Part shown: positions 10,340-20,381 of the stretch, piece after piece | Numbering within the stretch: the first letter of the stretch is position 1 | Layout: each line of letters opens with the position of its first letter | Assembly (NCBI GenBank): GCA_963920575.1 | Contig: OY986967.1 | Coordinates: 21,221,648 to 21,285,647 of the forward strand | Direction of reading: 5' to 3' | Source: Narthecium ossifragum | Taxonomy: Eukaryota; Streptophyta; Magnoliopsida; Dioscoreales; Nartheciaceae | DNA length: 64,000 bases | Notes under the pieces: generated by a model | The model's input: the letters and a program-made list of their open reading frames with translations, nothing else | Databases searched by the model: none | Told to the model about the DNA's origin: nothing | Made by a program: the position numbers and the translations under genes

Positions 10340-12921
10340 TGTGAGGGCCCGTCCCTCAGACCTGACTCGACCAGCGTGGGTCGAGAGCCGGTTCCCTGTC
10401 GATTTGGTTCCGCGTCGGGCACGATCGGGCGATCGTGTGGCGGTTTGGACCCCAGGGGCATTTTGATAAATATGCCCCCTGGTGGTCGGTTTCACACCCG
10501 CGTTGCACCCACGGCCTTGGTTTGATGTATGTGATTGTTTAGAATGGTTAGGTGGGTCCGGGATCGGAAGATCCCAACTCGGGCGCGTAAGAGCTCGTTA
10601 TCGGGCTCGTGAACGGGCTTTCGACCCGTTAGAGGATCCGGCCCATTAGAGGGCCTGGTGAGTGGAGGGTGGTTGGAGCAATTGGCTCCAACCCCCTACC
10701 CGCTCCCCTCTCTTCTCTCCTCTCTTCTCTCCTTCCCTTCTTCTCTTCCTTGGCTGGTTCTTCCTTCTCTTCTCCACCGACGGCTCCTCTTCCTCTCCCT
10801 TCTCCCCTTCTCCTCCAGCTGGGCTAAAGCTTGGAGGACTGAGCTTGAGTAGAGGATCTTCGTGGCAAGGTTGGCTGGACGCGTGGAGAGCTTCTTTGCT
10901 GTTGAGGTAGGTGTTTCTACCTCGATCCTTGGATCGGGTTCTACTAGGCTATGATGTTTATGGTTGCGCTGTGAATGCCATGTTCGAATGCGTGTAGTTC
11001 CTGGTGTGCAATGTAGGTCATTCCTTGTACTCTTGCTTTGCAAATTCTGGTATTGTAACGGTTCGTTTTCCGTATTGTCGAAGTTTCATCGGTTTTGGTT
11101 TTCCGACCTAAAATGAGATTTAACCGTCCAAATATGGATTTCTTTGCATCATTAGATCCCTCACTTCAAAATACACTTGCTTGCAAAGTTTGATTGTATT
11201 CTAACATGTTTTGATCCTCCAAATCTTAGAAAATGGATTTCCGGAATACTGCGTTTTGAGCTCGACGGTCGATCGGTGCATCGACCGTCAGGCTCGACGG
11301 TCGATCGATGTATCGACCGTCCAGCTTTAGTATGTTTGCTTTGGGCCTGACGGTCGACCGTCGGATCGACCGTCGCATCGACCGTCGGGCTCTGTTGAGA
11401 TTCTGGGTTCCCAGGGTCGATGGATCGATCGACCGTGGGACCTTAGCCTTTTCGCCATTTGCCTGACGGTCGACCGTCGGATCGACCGTCGCATCGACCG
11501 TCAGGCTCTGGTTGGTTTTGGGATGTTCAGGGTCGATGGTTGGATCGACCGTCGCCCTTGATTTTCTTCGTGTGGGCCTCACGGTCGATCCACGGATCGA
11601 CCGTGGCATCGTCCGTGGCCCCACGGTCGATGCGCGGATCGACCGTGGCATCGTCCGTGGCCCTTTGAACAGTGTTTTCTGGTTTTTCTTAAATGGCCTT
11701 CAATCTTGATCGAACCTTAAACATGTAGGGAAGCTTGTAGGTGGATCTCGTGATGTTTTCAAAGGACTTTCATCGGGTTTGATGTTTGATCCGAGTTTCC
11801 TCCCTCCTTAGCAAACTTATGGTTGTGCTTGCATTTAATTCAAGTCCTGATAGAAAATACATATTTGGTAGCGGTTAAATGCTTAGTTGTTTGCTTAACC
11901 ATTGGCTAGTTATGAGTGCTAGCTAATGAGGGATTGTGGAACCTTAGCCTCTTGACGGCGAGTGCCGAGGGCTATTGTATATCTGTTGAACTTATAATTG
12001 TTGATGTGACATATAGAGACATCTAGGGTTAGATGCTTGTTTAAGCTCATGCATTGTATGCATTAGAAGCATTTGAGGTTAGGCGGGCGATGTTTTAGGT
12101 CGCCGATCCGAGGCTCTCGGGTAGCTCGGATCTAGCCTTAGGACCGTGGATGGGTAGCCAGGAGTAGGGTGTGATTGTTGATCAAGTCTCTCGTCTTTTG
12201 AGGATTCACGCTAGTTGACTCTGATCAGTGTTCGAGGTTTAGAGGTCGTATTGTCTTCCAAGGCCAAGTGCTAAGGACGCAACCGATGTGCTCCCGACGT
12301 GGTCCCCAGGCAGTGGTATCCCTGCTGGGTAAGGGTGATCTTGCATGGTACCGTTCCCCTGTCAGTGCTTAGGGTGATCTTGGTAGAGTGACCAAGAGAG
12401 AGGTTCGTGACAGGAGCCCTTGGGACATCGGTGGGTTATGGGACCCGTGGCATCCGTTAGACTTGGGCTGGGAGACAACACTGTTGGTGTTTTCCTCCTT
12501 TCAGTGTGCCGTAGAGTAGAACCCTACTGGGCTTTTTGCTCATTCCTACCCGGGCTGCGTTTGCAGGTGCAGGCGGCGGTCCTTCTTCGGTGGAGCCGTC
12601 TGGTTCGGCTTTTGGCGGCGCAGGTACATCCAGAGGCGTCTGAGGTTTTGTTGGAGGAAGTAACTGTTGTACTTTTTGATATATATATATATAACATGTT
12701 GTAACCATTTTGGATATAGTTTGGGATTTGGTATAAGTCTGTAATTTGGAACTCAGATATTGTAAGACTTGATGTTTTATTATGATTAAATCTGCTTAGC
12801 CTCTGGGATATTTTTGTTTAAATTGTTTATTCTTTTCGCTTGTACTGCGCCGGTTGATGATGAATAGTGTTAGGACCCTCACGCCCCGTCCTGGATGGGT
12901 TTTCTGGGTCGAGGTGTGACA
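10340..12921 (+). mobile_element. Solo LTR (copy B), inserted in pol
   Basis: A 2582-bp insert begins TGTGAGGGCCC and ends GGTGTGACA, flanked by the exact 5-bp duplication gagaa (10335-10339 and 12922-12926). It is homologous to copy A (3520-5895) but lies in the opposite orientation. It holds a pyrimidine-rich stretch (10688-10815), a GATCGACCGTC-type tandem array (about 11255-11670) and a TA run near 12680. No gag or pol coding is seen, so it is called a solo LTR of a family with long LTRs. Confidence 0.85.
11255..11670. repeat. Palindromic GATCGACCGTC tandem array inside solo LTR B
   Basis: Short units of the type cgacggtcgatc and gatcgaccgtc recur many times over about 400 bases on both strands, mixed with spacers such as gcatcgaccgtcaggctc. 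The motif is self-complementary in pairs, so the stretch can fold into many small hairpins. Copy A has only a weak ggatcgatc counterpart, so the array expanded in copy B or its lineage. Confidence 0.8.
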
Positions 12922-12926
12922 GAGAA

Positions 12927-14022
12927 ACTTTTGCAGTTCTTTCTTAGTCTTTGGAGGACTGGCCTCGATTATAGACTTTGTTTTGTTTTGGTCAAGTTCT
13001 ATTCCTCGTTGATGGACGAGAAAATCAAGAAAGTTTCATGCTTGTACTCCAAACGCACACTTCAAAGGATTCAACTTCAAATTATATTCTCGCATTCGCT
13101 CAAAAGTTTTGATTAATTGTGAAAAGTGATCGGCCATAACTGGTGATTTCACTACTATGTCATCGACGTAAACCTCGATAAAATGGCCAATCATATCATG
13201 AAAAATTAGATTCATTGCTCGCTGATAAGTAGCACCAGCGTTCTTTAAACCAAAGGGCATAACAACCCATTCATAACTACCAAGTGATCCTGGACATCTA
13301 AAAGCCGTTTTATGAACATCATTCTCGGCAATATAGATTTGGTTATATCCAGAATACCCATCCATAAATGAGTATATTTCGTGCCCAGCGGTGGAATCGA
13401 CCAAATTATCGACCGATGGCATAGGATACTCATCTTTGGGTGTAGCCAAATTTAAGTTTCTAAAGTCTATATAAACTCTAAGTTTGTCATTTTTCTTCTT
13501 AACTGGGACTATATTAGAAAGCCATTCTACATACCTGGCCGTTGAAATAAAGTTATCATTCAACAATCGTTCAATTTCTTTCTTTACTTCTGGGATTATG
13601 TTGGGAGCAAAGCGTCTAGGCGCTTGCTTATATGGTTTAAAATTTGGCCGAGTAGGGAGTTCATGCTCGACAATATTTCTATCTAGGCCAGGCATTTCTT
13701 TAAAATCCCATGCAAAACAATCCTTATATGAACGTAAAATAGCAATGAGTTCATACCTTACATCTTGGTCGATAAGTTTACTGATGAATGTTGAACGATG
13801 CTCCTTGCTGTCGCCAAGGTCGATTTCTTCCAATGGGTCTTGAGCTTGCATATTTTCACGTTTACCATAGAGGACTTCTTCATCGTCCTCTTGGGGGATC
13901 TCCTTTAGACAATCGAGGTCGTTCGCTTCTTGTGTGGCGAACGCTTCTACTTGATAAGCCATTAGCTTGGCTTTTAAGGCCGTTACAGTGGCCTGATTCC
14001 TCTCAGAGTATTGATTCATCAC
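12927..14022 (-). pseudogene. Reverse transcriptase of the Tat element (broken)
   Basis: The minus-strand frame from 14022 gives an N-terminal linker, then RT: PNFKPYKQAPRRF, VPVKKKNDKLRVYIDFRNLN, MDGYSGYNQI, FGLKNAGATYQ and the catalytic EVYVDDIVV box. An in-frame TGA at 13036-13038, where related elements have Gly (VQA then NFL), interrupts it, and the frame goes on to the solo LTR B at 12921. The RT tail resumes after B at 10334. The frame differs from that of gag-protease, and the join near 14020 has two stops in a row in the gag frame. Confidence 0.9.
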
Positions 14023-15371
14023 TGCAGACTTTTGGCCGATGCTCGGCCAACTTTAGGTGCAAAGATCACTGAGGTTGGTCTTGCCAGATCGAATAATTCG
14101 GCCACACGCTCCCTTAGCATGACTCCGTTCTCAGAAACTACTTTCAGTGTATCCTCGATCTGAAGGAATTGCAAGGGACCATAGTTGCAGTCGTAGAAGG
14201 ATACCTCCACAGCATGTGTGTCTATACTTTAGGGCATGTTATCGGCCATAACTAATTCAACAGTTCCTTTGTCGTTCCACAGGAATAGACATTGGTGAAG
14301 AGAAGATGGAACGCACTGACTGGCATGGATCCAGTCTCGGCCGAGTAAAACATTATAGCTGGTCATTGAATCCATGACAAAGAACGCTATCGTTCTAGTA
14401 ACACTCCCAACTTTGATGTCCAGAGGCAAGATTCCCTTCGCAGGGGCTGGAACTCCACTGAACCCTGTTAGCATTATATTCGTGGGAATAAGATCGCTAT
14501 CGGTCTTGTGTAGTTTCTTCATCAACTTAGCAGGGATGACGTTCACTGTGGCTCCGGTGTCGATCAAAGCTCTGCTTACTGGGACACCGTTGATCTCGGC
14601 CTTAATATGTAAAGGCCGTAAATTGCGTGTCATGGCTTCTGGCAGTCGTTCAAACACAGCCTTGTCTTGATTTTGGTGATCTTCCTTATATGAACTGGCC
14701 GATGACTGATGTTGATAGGTAACTGCTTTCCCTTTTGACTTAGCTGCAACTTGGACGACCTCTGGGCTCTCTTGACCATCCCATGACTGCCATTGCTGAT
14801 CCACATGTTGTTGTTCTTGTATTGTCTCTGTGGCTTTTTCGTCCCAACCAGTTGGGATGATTGGCATACTGTCGGCTGGCGGAGCGTACTTGGCAACATC
14901 GGATTTTGGAACCCACTTCTTTACTAGAGGATCACCATAACAGACTAAGTAATCGAACTTACCACTTGGTTGTCCTAAAGTGCTGACAGCTGGGTTGCTC
15001 GCCTTGTAAAGCTCCATCAACAGTTTGTTCTGAGATATCTTTCTTCTTGCAGCTTCTTCATTGACTTTGATGGGTATTTCTACTTCTACCCACTCGATAT
15101 CTTCCACCATAGGCTCGTCTTCTTCATCACCCCGACCGGTTGGGATGATTGTTGTAGACGTTGATGGTATAATTTGGGCGACGACTTCCCTCTTTTTTAC
15201 AAGACGTTTGACCTTCACGTCCCCATAAACCCGTAGGTAATCATATCAGCCACTTGACTGGCCACCTGGTCCAACTGTTGGATTGCCTTCTTCATACAAC
15301 TGCTTCAATAGCTATTCTGTAGACATACCCTTCTTCTGAGCTTCTTCGGCAACGTCGATTTTTTCTTCGAC
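14019..15371 (-). pseudogene. Aspartic protease region of the Tat element, with a duplicated upstream module
   Basis: It is in the same frame as gag. The catalytic motif ALIDTGATVNVIP lies near 14560, followed by the family's GRDWIHAS. Upstream, two copies of one module can be seen: about 15371-15220 (EGNPTVGPGGQ, YDYLRVYGD) and about 15110-14920 (ASNPAVSTLGQ, FDYLVCYGD). In-frame stops lie at 15372-15374, at two further sites in the first module (TAG after MSTE, TGA after GQSSG), and after MADNMP near 14229. The segment ending near 14019 (ERVAELFDLARP) links to RT by a frame change. Confidence 0.85.
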
Positions 15372-18300
15372 CTAAACGTACTCATCTTTTTGGTCCAGTA
15401 CTAAGTTTACTGGGGCTGAATCCTCCACTTCATCGATCAAGGTGACCGCAGTTTCTCCATCTCCCTCAACCAGAGTAGCTGACGCTTCATCATCGGCCAT
15501 ATCAGATATGTCTGAGTCACTCTCCACTGGACATTGTTGTCCAAGACGGCTTGGCAAGATATAGTTGTTTACGATGACAGACGGGAGTGTTCCAAATCGG
15601 ATCACCTGGCCTCCTCCAGCCTCATCGTCTTCATCTTTGTTTGGACGATAAAATTTGCTTTTGGACGATTCTGTTACTTTGGAGCCAGCAACATTATCCT
15701 CAACTTTCTCAGCTTCTTCAGTTTGACTTGGGTCCCTTTCTTGAGTTTGTTTGGCCCTCATCATCTGGCCATACTTCTTCTGGTACCGACGCAACTGAGT
15801 CCTCGTCATCTCCTCCACGGGAACCGATCGACGAGTGTAGCAGTTGTAGTTGTACCACCGCTCTGGCTTGTAGGGCTGAGGTACAAAATTCCTTGGATAA
15901 GTGTGAGGCTGTATTCTGTTCCATTGCTGAGACTGTGGGTGATGAAACTTGGTCCCAGCAAACGGTGTCATTGGCCGACTGAGGTCCCAATGACATCTTG
16001 GGCAGACATGTGGAAGAGCAGGTTCCTTCCCTTTGTCTTGGCTGAGTCGAGCGAACACGTCTGGACGGTCATCGTCCTGAGTCTCGTTGATGACGATCTT
16101 GAACTTTGGCAATTTGAAATTTGCCACATCAGTCAACACCATCCCCACTGGAGCAGCTTTGGGGAATGGATTTGAATCAACTCCCATGTGTTTGGTTGGA
16201 AAACCAATTCTACTGGAGTCAATCGCATCCTGCAAAACATTACGGAAAGCCAAACATTGATTAGTGTGATGTGACCAAGCATTATGCCACTTACAATATC
16301 TTTTGTCCTTGATTTCATTAAGGCTTGGCATAGCATGTCCATCTTTCAATTTGACTTGTTTATCTTTCAGTAATTGATCAAAGATTTGATCAGCCTTTGA
16401 AATATCAAAAGAAAACTTTCGTGTTTGACGTTTACTGTCTCTGACTACTTCTTTACCTTTAAGTTCTCGCTCAAGTTTGGCATGAGCTTTACATATATAA
16501 AGTTTTCCCTTAAGGAGCTCGGCCAAACAAACATCTTCCATATTGTAGTTTTCTACATCGATGTCACTAGCTTGGTTTATTTCATAGTTAGTATCTCTAT
16601 AGTAGGTTCCTTTGAAAGATGATTTCATCTGGTCTTCTTCTCTCAATAATTGTTCATAACGTATAGCGCTAGTCTGCAGTTGAAACAGATCGATGAAATC
16701 TATGTCTTGGAACTTCTTTTTAAGTTCAAAGGCTAATCCACTTTGAGCGATTTTTACAAATTCCCTTTCAGGCAAGGGAATAAAGCACCTACTTCTCGCT
16801 CTTTTAAATATTTGTAGGAACGACTCAGCATTCTCATCTAGTCGCTGCCTCAGTTGAGCCAAATCGGCCATTGTTATTTCCGATTCTGATTTATAAAATT
16901 GAGAATGGAACGCATGTTCCATTTGCTGCCAATTTTGAATAGAATTGGACGATAGCTTAATGAACCATGAATAAGCTACCCCGGATAAAGAGTTAGGGAA
17001 TAGTCTAAGTTTGACAAAATCGTTCACTTCCCCACATTGCATGGAGAACTTCCCTATGTGTTCAATGGTCGATATCTCATCTACTCCAGAGAACATAGTA
17101 AACTCTGAAACTTTATAGTTCCTAGGAAGCGGGTACATTTGGTCAACCCAATCTAGATAAGGCTTCCTATAAGTTGGACGAGTAGCTGGTCGTCCTAAAC
17201 CCATTTGCTCTTGTAAAATCTCAGCAACTTGTTCACGTAGAGCATCAGCCTGATTATAAAGAGGGTTGTTGTACACTTGGTCATACTGCTCGTTTGGTGG
17301 TCGAGCATAATACGGTGGTGCCTCATATGGTCGATAGTTATTCTGATAAGGGATATCACCCATGCGTTGACCATCAGCCATTCTTTGATTATAAAAATTA
17401 TTTCCTACTGGCCGATTAACTTGGCCACCTAGTTGCCCATAGTTATTTTGTGGAAACCATTGGCCTTGAGCACCCAGATTGTTATTTTGACCGATATTAT
17501 TCTGGCCGATATTTTGGCCATTGTTTGGGAAAACAAGGTTTTGGCCATTGTTTGAGAAAACAAGGTTCTGGCCATTAGGAGGAATATTCTGAGGAATGTT
17601 TTGAGGAATGTTATCACCCATAACCAAAGGCATTCCACCCATTGGTACGCCTTGACTTAAAGGAACTCCATTATTTGGCGCTCCCTGTGCCGGAGGAACA
17701 ACACCGCCTTGTATTTCTTGAAGAGGAGGGACACCACTGTTTGGTATTCCTCCAGGAGTAAACATCTCATTATTATGAGGTATTTGCGTTGGCGATGGAA
17801 ACAAACCAGATGTTTGACCGATTAAACTAGGTCTTTGATTGTTATCATTATTCATCGATGGCCGATGATGGGTTGAACTAGTTTGGCCAACTTGGCTATT
17901 TTGGTCGAGAAAGTTTTGGCTATCCATTGAATTTTGCAAAAGAACAAAACCGTTATTACCGTCAGGTCCCATGACCGTATTGGGCGGAAAAGAACGATTG
18001 TTCTGAGTGGTGTTTTGGCCGATAGGAATCATTGGCATGGTCGGCCTAACAATATTTGGCCCAGGGTTTGCCAGAGATAAAGTTGAGTTGATAAAAGTCT
18101 GCATGGTATCGATAAAAGGCCTTAAGGCAGTGGCGATATGGCTAGCTATTTGCTGATTGTTAGCATGTAAAGCTTCATCGACCATAGTTTGGGCTGTACT
18201 TGACGTTATATTTCCTGGATCTAGGCCACCTCTGGCCGATGTGTTTCCTCGCTCTACAGAGCGATACACCACCCTATCTCGATATTCTATGTGTGGCGGG

Positions 18301-18476
18301 GGAACGGGCGGAGGTATGTGTGGTTGGTCAAAGGGCGGAAAAATAACAGGTTCTTCTTCACTAACAACTAAAACTGGTGGGCTATCGCCGCGATCGGCAT
18401 TTCCACCACCACTGTTAGTATCCAACCCAGTCCTAGTGACGACCATACCGTCTGGTCCAATTTGACCGATTTCCAT
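15372..18476 (-). CDS. Gag polyprotein of the Tat element
   Basis: An open frame of 1034 codons. The same frame is open upstream into the LTR to 18638, but the ATG at 18476-18474 (MEIGQIGPDGM) lies just inside the primer-binding site and is the better start. Residues about 120-420 are Pro/Asn/Gln-rich and low-complexity with repeats of NNGQNLVF; the retrotransposon gag (capsid) domain follows (KVSEFTMFSGVDEIS, AYSWFIKL, WQQMEHAFHSQFY). A zinc-knuckle-like motif CKWHNAWSHHTNQC is present. The end is acidic. It is the only long intact ORF of the element and ends in TAG at 15372-15374, probably a mutated sense codon, because the frame continues into protease. Confidence 0.85.
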   Translation of the reverse strand: MEIGQIGPDGMVVTRTGLDTNSGGGNADRGDSPPVLVVSEEEPVIFPPFDQPHIPPPVPPPHIEYRDRVVYRSVERGNTSARGGLDPGNITSSTAQTMVDEALHANNQQIASHIATALRPFIDTMQTFINSTLSLANPGPNIVRPTMPMIPIGQNTTQNNRSFPPNTVMGPDGNNGFVLLQNSMDSQNFLDQNSQVGQTSSTHHRPSMNNDNNQRPSLIGQTSGLFPSPTQIPHNNEMFTPGGIPNSGVPPLQEIQGGVVPPAQGAPNNGVPLSQGVPMGGMPLVMGDNIPQNIPQNIPPNGQNLVFSNNGQNLVFPNNGQNIGQNNIGQNNNLGAQGQWFPQNNYGQLGGQVNRPVGNNFYNQRMADGQRMGDIPYQNNYRPYEAPPYYARPPNEQYDQVYNNPLYNQADALREQVAEILQEQMGLGRPATRPTYRKPYLDWVDQMYPLPRNYKVSEFTMFSGVDEISTIEHIGKFSMQCGEVNDFVKLRLFPNSLSGVAYSWFIKLSSNSIQNWQQMEHAFHSQFYKSESEITMADLAQLRQRLDENAESFLQIFKRARSRCFIPLPEREFVKIAQSGLAFELKKKFQDIDFIDLFQLQTSAIRYEQLLREEDQMKSSFKGTYYRDTNYEINQASDIDVENYNMEDVCLAELLKGKLYICKAHAKLERELKGKEVVRDSKRQTRKFSFDISKADQIFDQLLKDKQVKLKDGHAMPSLNEIKDKRYCKWHNAWSHHTNQCLAFRNVLQDAIDSSRIGFPTKHMGVDSNPFPKAAPVGMVLTDVANFKLPKFKIVINETQDDDRPDVFARLSQDKGKEPALPHVCPRCHWDLSRPMTPFAGTKFHHPQSQQWNRIQPHTYPRNFVPQPYKPERWYNYNCYTRRSVPVEEMTRTQLRRYQKKYGQMMRAKQTQERDPSQTEEAEKVEDNVAGSKVTESSKSKFYRPNKDEDDEAGGGQVIRFGTLPSVIVNNYILPSRLGQQCPVESDSDISDMADDEASATLVEGDGETAVTLIDEVEDSAPVNLVLDQKDEYV

Positions 18477-18489
18477 AAAGACTTGACAC

Positions 18490-18514
18490 AGGTCCCACTG
18501 GGCGTGCCAAAAAA
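18490..18514 (-). other. Probable primer-binding site of the Tat element
   Basis: On the minus strand the bases after the 5' LTR read TTTTTTGGCACGCCCAGTGGGACC. A TGGCAC...CCAGTGGGAC stretch at this place is usual for plant Ty3/gypsy elements. I do not assign the tRNA. Confidence 0.6.
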
Positions 18515-19815
18515 TGTTAGAGAGGAAATCTGACCGTTGACCGGTCAAATAGTCAAGGTCAAATCCTATTCCACACTTAAGTATCAGATGATTGTAGTTG
18601 AGTTCTACTCTTTCGAATAATCGAACCATAGATGTCAAGTAATATGGAAATCTAGATTAAACCTAATTTAATAATCTAATTAAAACTAATTATCATGATT
18701 AACTTAAAATAATCTAAATTAACCTAAGAAAAGCCTTAAATTATCTAAGATTACAAAATTAATTAAATAAAGCATAAAGATCCACTTAAGTGACTAAATC
18801 CAGAAAATGCATCTAAATCTATTCATTAACTTAACTTAATCTAAGAAATGAAAGCTCCTAATATTAACTTATTCTAATGAAGAACAGTAAAGAAAGCTTG
18901 AAGTAAAGAAACTACTTAAACTTAAATTATCCATCTAAAACAGTAATCTAAACCATTGAAAGCATAAAAGATTAATTAAGAATGAAGAAACGATACCATT
19001 GCATTAAAGAAAACGTTAATTTACAGAAAACATCTTAAATGACATAATGAAAAACCAGGCGCACATGCTCTGTTGAAGTTTGCGAGAGAGATTACAAGGT
19101 GAAAGAAGAAGACTATTTATACTAAGGCAGTTGGATAACTTCTGCCGAGCACGTTCTCTACTATTTTCCATCTTTCACTCTGGATGAGCCGTGTGTCCCA
19201 TGTTCTCCGACATTTCCTCGTTTCTTTTCTCCTTGCTTTGGGCGATGACAATTGTATCTGGACTTGTAGACTTCTGGCCGATGATGATTATGTCTGGGCG
19301 ACAAGCTTTTGGCCGATGACGATCATGTCGGGGCGACAAACTCTTGGCCGATGACGGTTGTATCGGGTTGGTGAGTTGGTGTTTTCAACATTATCTCCCT
19401 TAACTGATGCTCTTTCGTTTCTCCATCGTGCGAAGCTAACATTTTGTTATCTTTGAACCAAATCTTTGGCCGATAGCATATTGTCAACTTTGGTCGATGT
19501 AAGGAAATCATCATTCTTAAATCATTATCGCTCGTGACAGATGTTTTCTTTGTGAGGATGATGATCATTCTTGACCAAAAAGATTTTATCTTTTTGGCGA
19601 TGAACTTGTCTTTGAACGATGTCGTTCATTGGGCGATGATCTACTATTTGAGCGATATCGTTCAATGGGCGATGATCGTCTAGTGAGCGATATCGTTCAT
19701 TGAGCGATGAATTACCACTGAGCGATATCGTCCAATTTGGCTTGAAAGTTTGTCGACTTTATTTATTATGCTGACATGTTAATCATTGATTGGTTAGCCA
19801 TTATATTGGCTAACA
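18515..19815 (-). repeat. 5' LTR of the Tat element
   Basis: It starts TGTTAGAGAGG and ends GGCTAACA, the partner of 367-1668. The 35-bp tandem units and the gcgatatcgttc cluster are kept. Differences from the other LTR are nearly all single substitutions, mostly transitions. Confidence 0.93.
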
Positions 19816-20257
19816 TGCATAGCCATTTTTGCTCGTTATAAGGTTGACATTACGAAGAATGCATGGATATATATGCGATATCAAACTTTTATAGAGATAG
19901 ATATGCAATTAACCCACGAAATATACCCGACCCACGGCTCCAATTACAGCCCTGATTCCGACATTTCACACCTCCCTCCGCCGAACCCTCCCAGATAGAA
20001 GTCGGTCATCCCCTCCGCCCACTCTCAACCGACGTAAGAACAGCCGTTGGATGAGCGATGACCAACTGATACGTTGCCCTTGTAAAATTCAAAATTTGAA
20101 CACCACCGGCCCCAAACAACCCGTAGTTCCTTTGAAATCCGAAGGGTATTATAGTAAATTTAATCAAACGGACAGAGCTGAAAGGGGGGAAAGGAAAACC
20201 GCAGGCACCAGCACCAGTAGCCTCTTCTCCCCCTTTTGCTCTCCAACCTCCCAATCT
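19816..20257. other. Spacer between the retrotransposon and the coiled-coil gene
   Basis: The first 35 bases (tgcatagccatttttgctcg onward) complete the repeat unit cut by the retrotransposon. The rest has no convincing coding frame. The last 100 bases are CT/CA-rich and lead into the gene at 20258, so they probably hold its promoter and 5' UTR; I see no clear TATA box. Confidence 0.6.
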
Positions 20258-20374
20258 ATGGCGGAGGAGGCCGCCGAGGTGATCGATCATCTCCTTCTCT
20301 ACTCCGCATTCGTTGATAGAGCGCTCTTTGTTCCCTCTCTTGATTTGTTTGCGGTGACTGAAATTTTGATTTGA
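20258..20374 (+). promoter_or_regulatory. Upstream ORF of 38 codons in the leader of the coiled-coil gene
   Basis: An ATG at 20258 opens MAEEAAEVIDHLLLYSAF and ends in TGA at 20372-20374, eight bases before the main ATG at 20382 and in another frame. If the transcript starts upstream of it, ribosomes would have to reinitiate or scan past it. Whether it is translated is unknown. Confidence 0.45.
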
Positions 20375-20381
20375 TTCTTGC

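Larger units (their letters stand above)
367..19815 (-). mobile_element. Ty3/gypsy LTR retrotransposon, Tat lineage, degenerate, with two nested solo LTRs
   Basis: A 19.4-kb element lies between two LTRs of about 1.3 kb that start TGTTAG and end CTAACA. Read on the minus strand the order is 5' LTR, primer-binding site, gag, protease, RT, gypsy RNase H, second (archaeal-type) RNase H, integrase, an opposite-strand accessory gene, polypurine tract and 3' LTR. The double RNase H and the antisense accessory ORF before the 3' LTR are known marks of plant Tat-lineage elements. Without the two nested solo LTRs and their target duplications it would be about 14.5 kb. I counted about 31 substitutions between the LTRs (about 2.4 percent), so the insertion is fairly recent, yet the coding part has many stops. 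An exact 5-bp target duplication is not seen: left flank tatgc, right flank tgcat, inside an older repeat. Confidence 0.93.

Noticed and set aside
10658..12708. Short frames inside solo LTR B
   Set aside because: Driven by the CT-run and the GATCGACC array; no domain.
362..19820. Target duplication of the Tat element as tatgc/tgcat
   Set aside because: The two 5-mers are not identical; only an overlapping atgc is shared.
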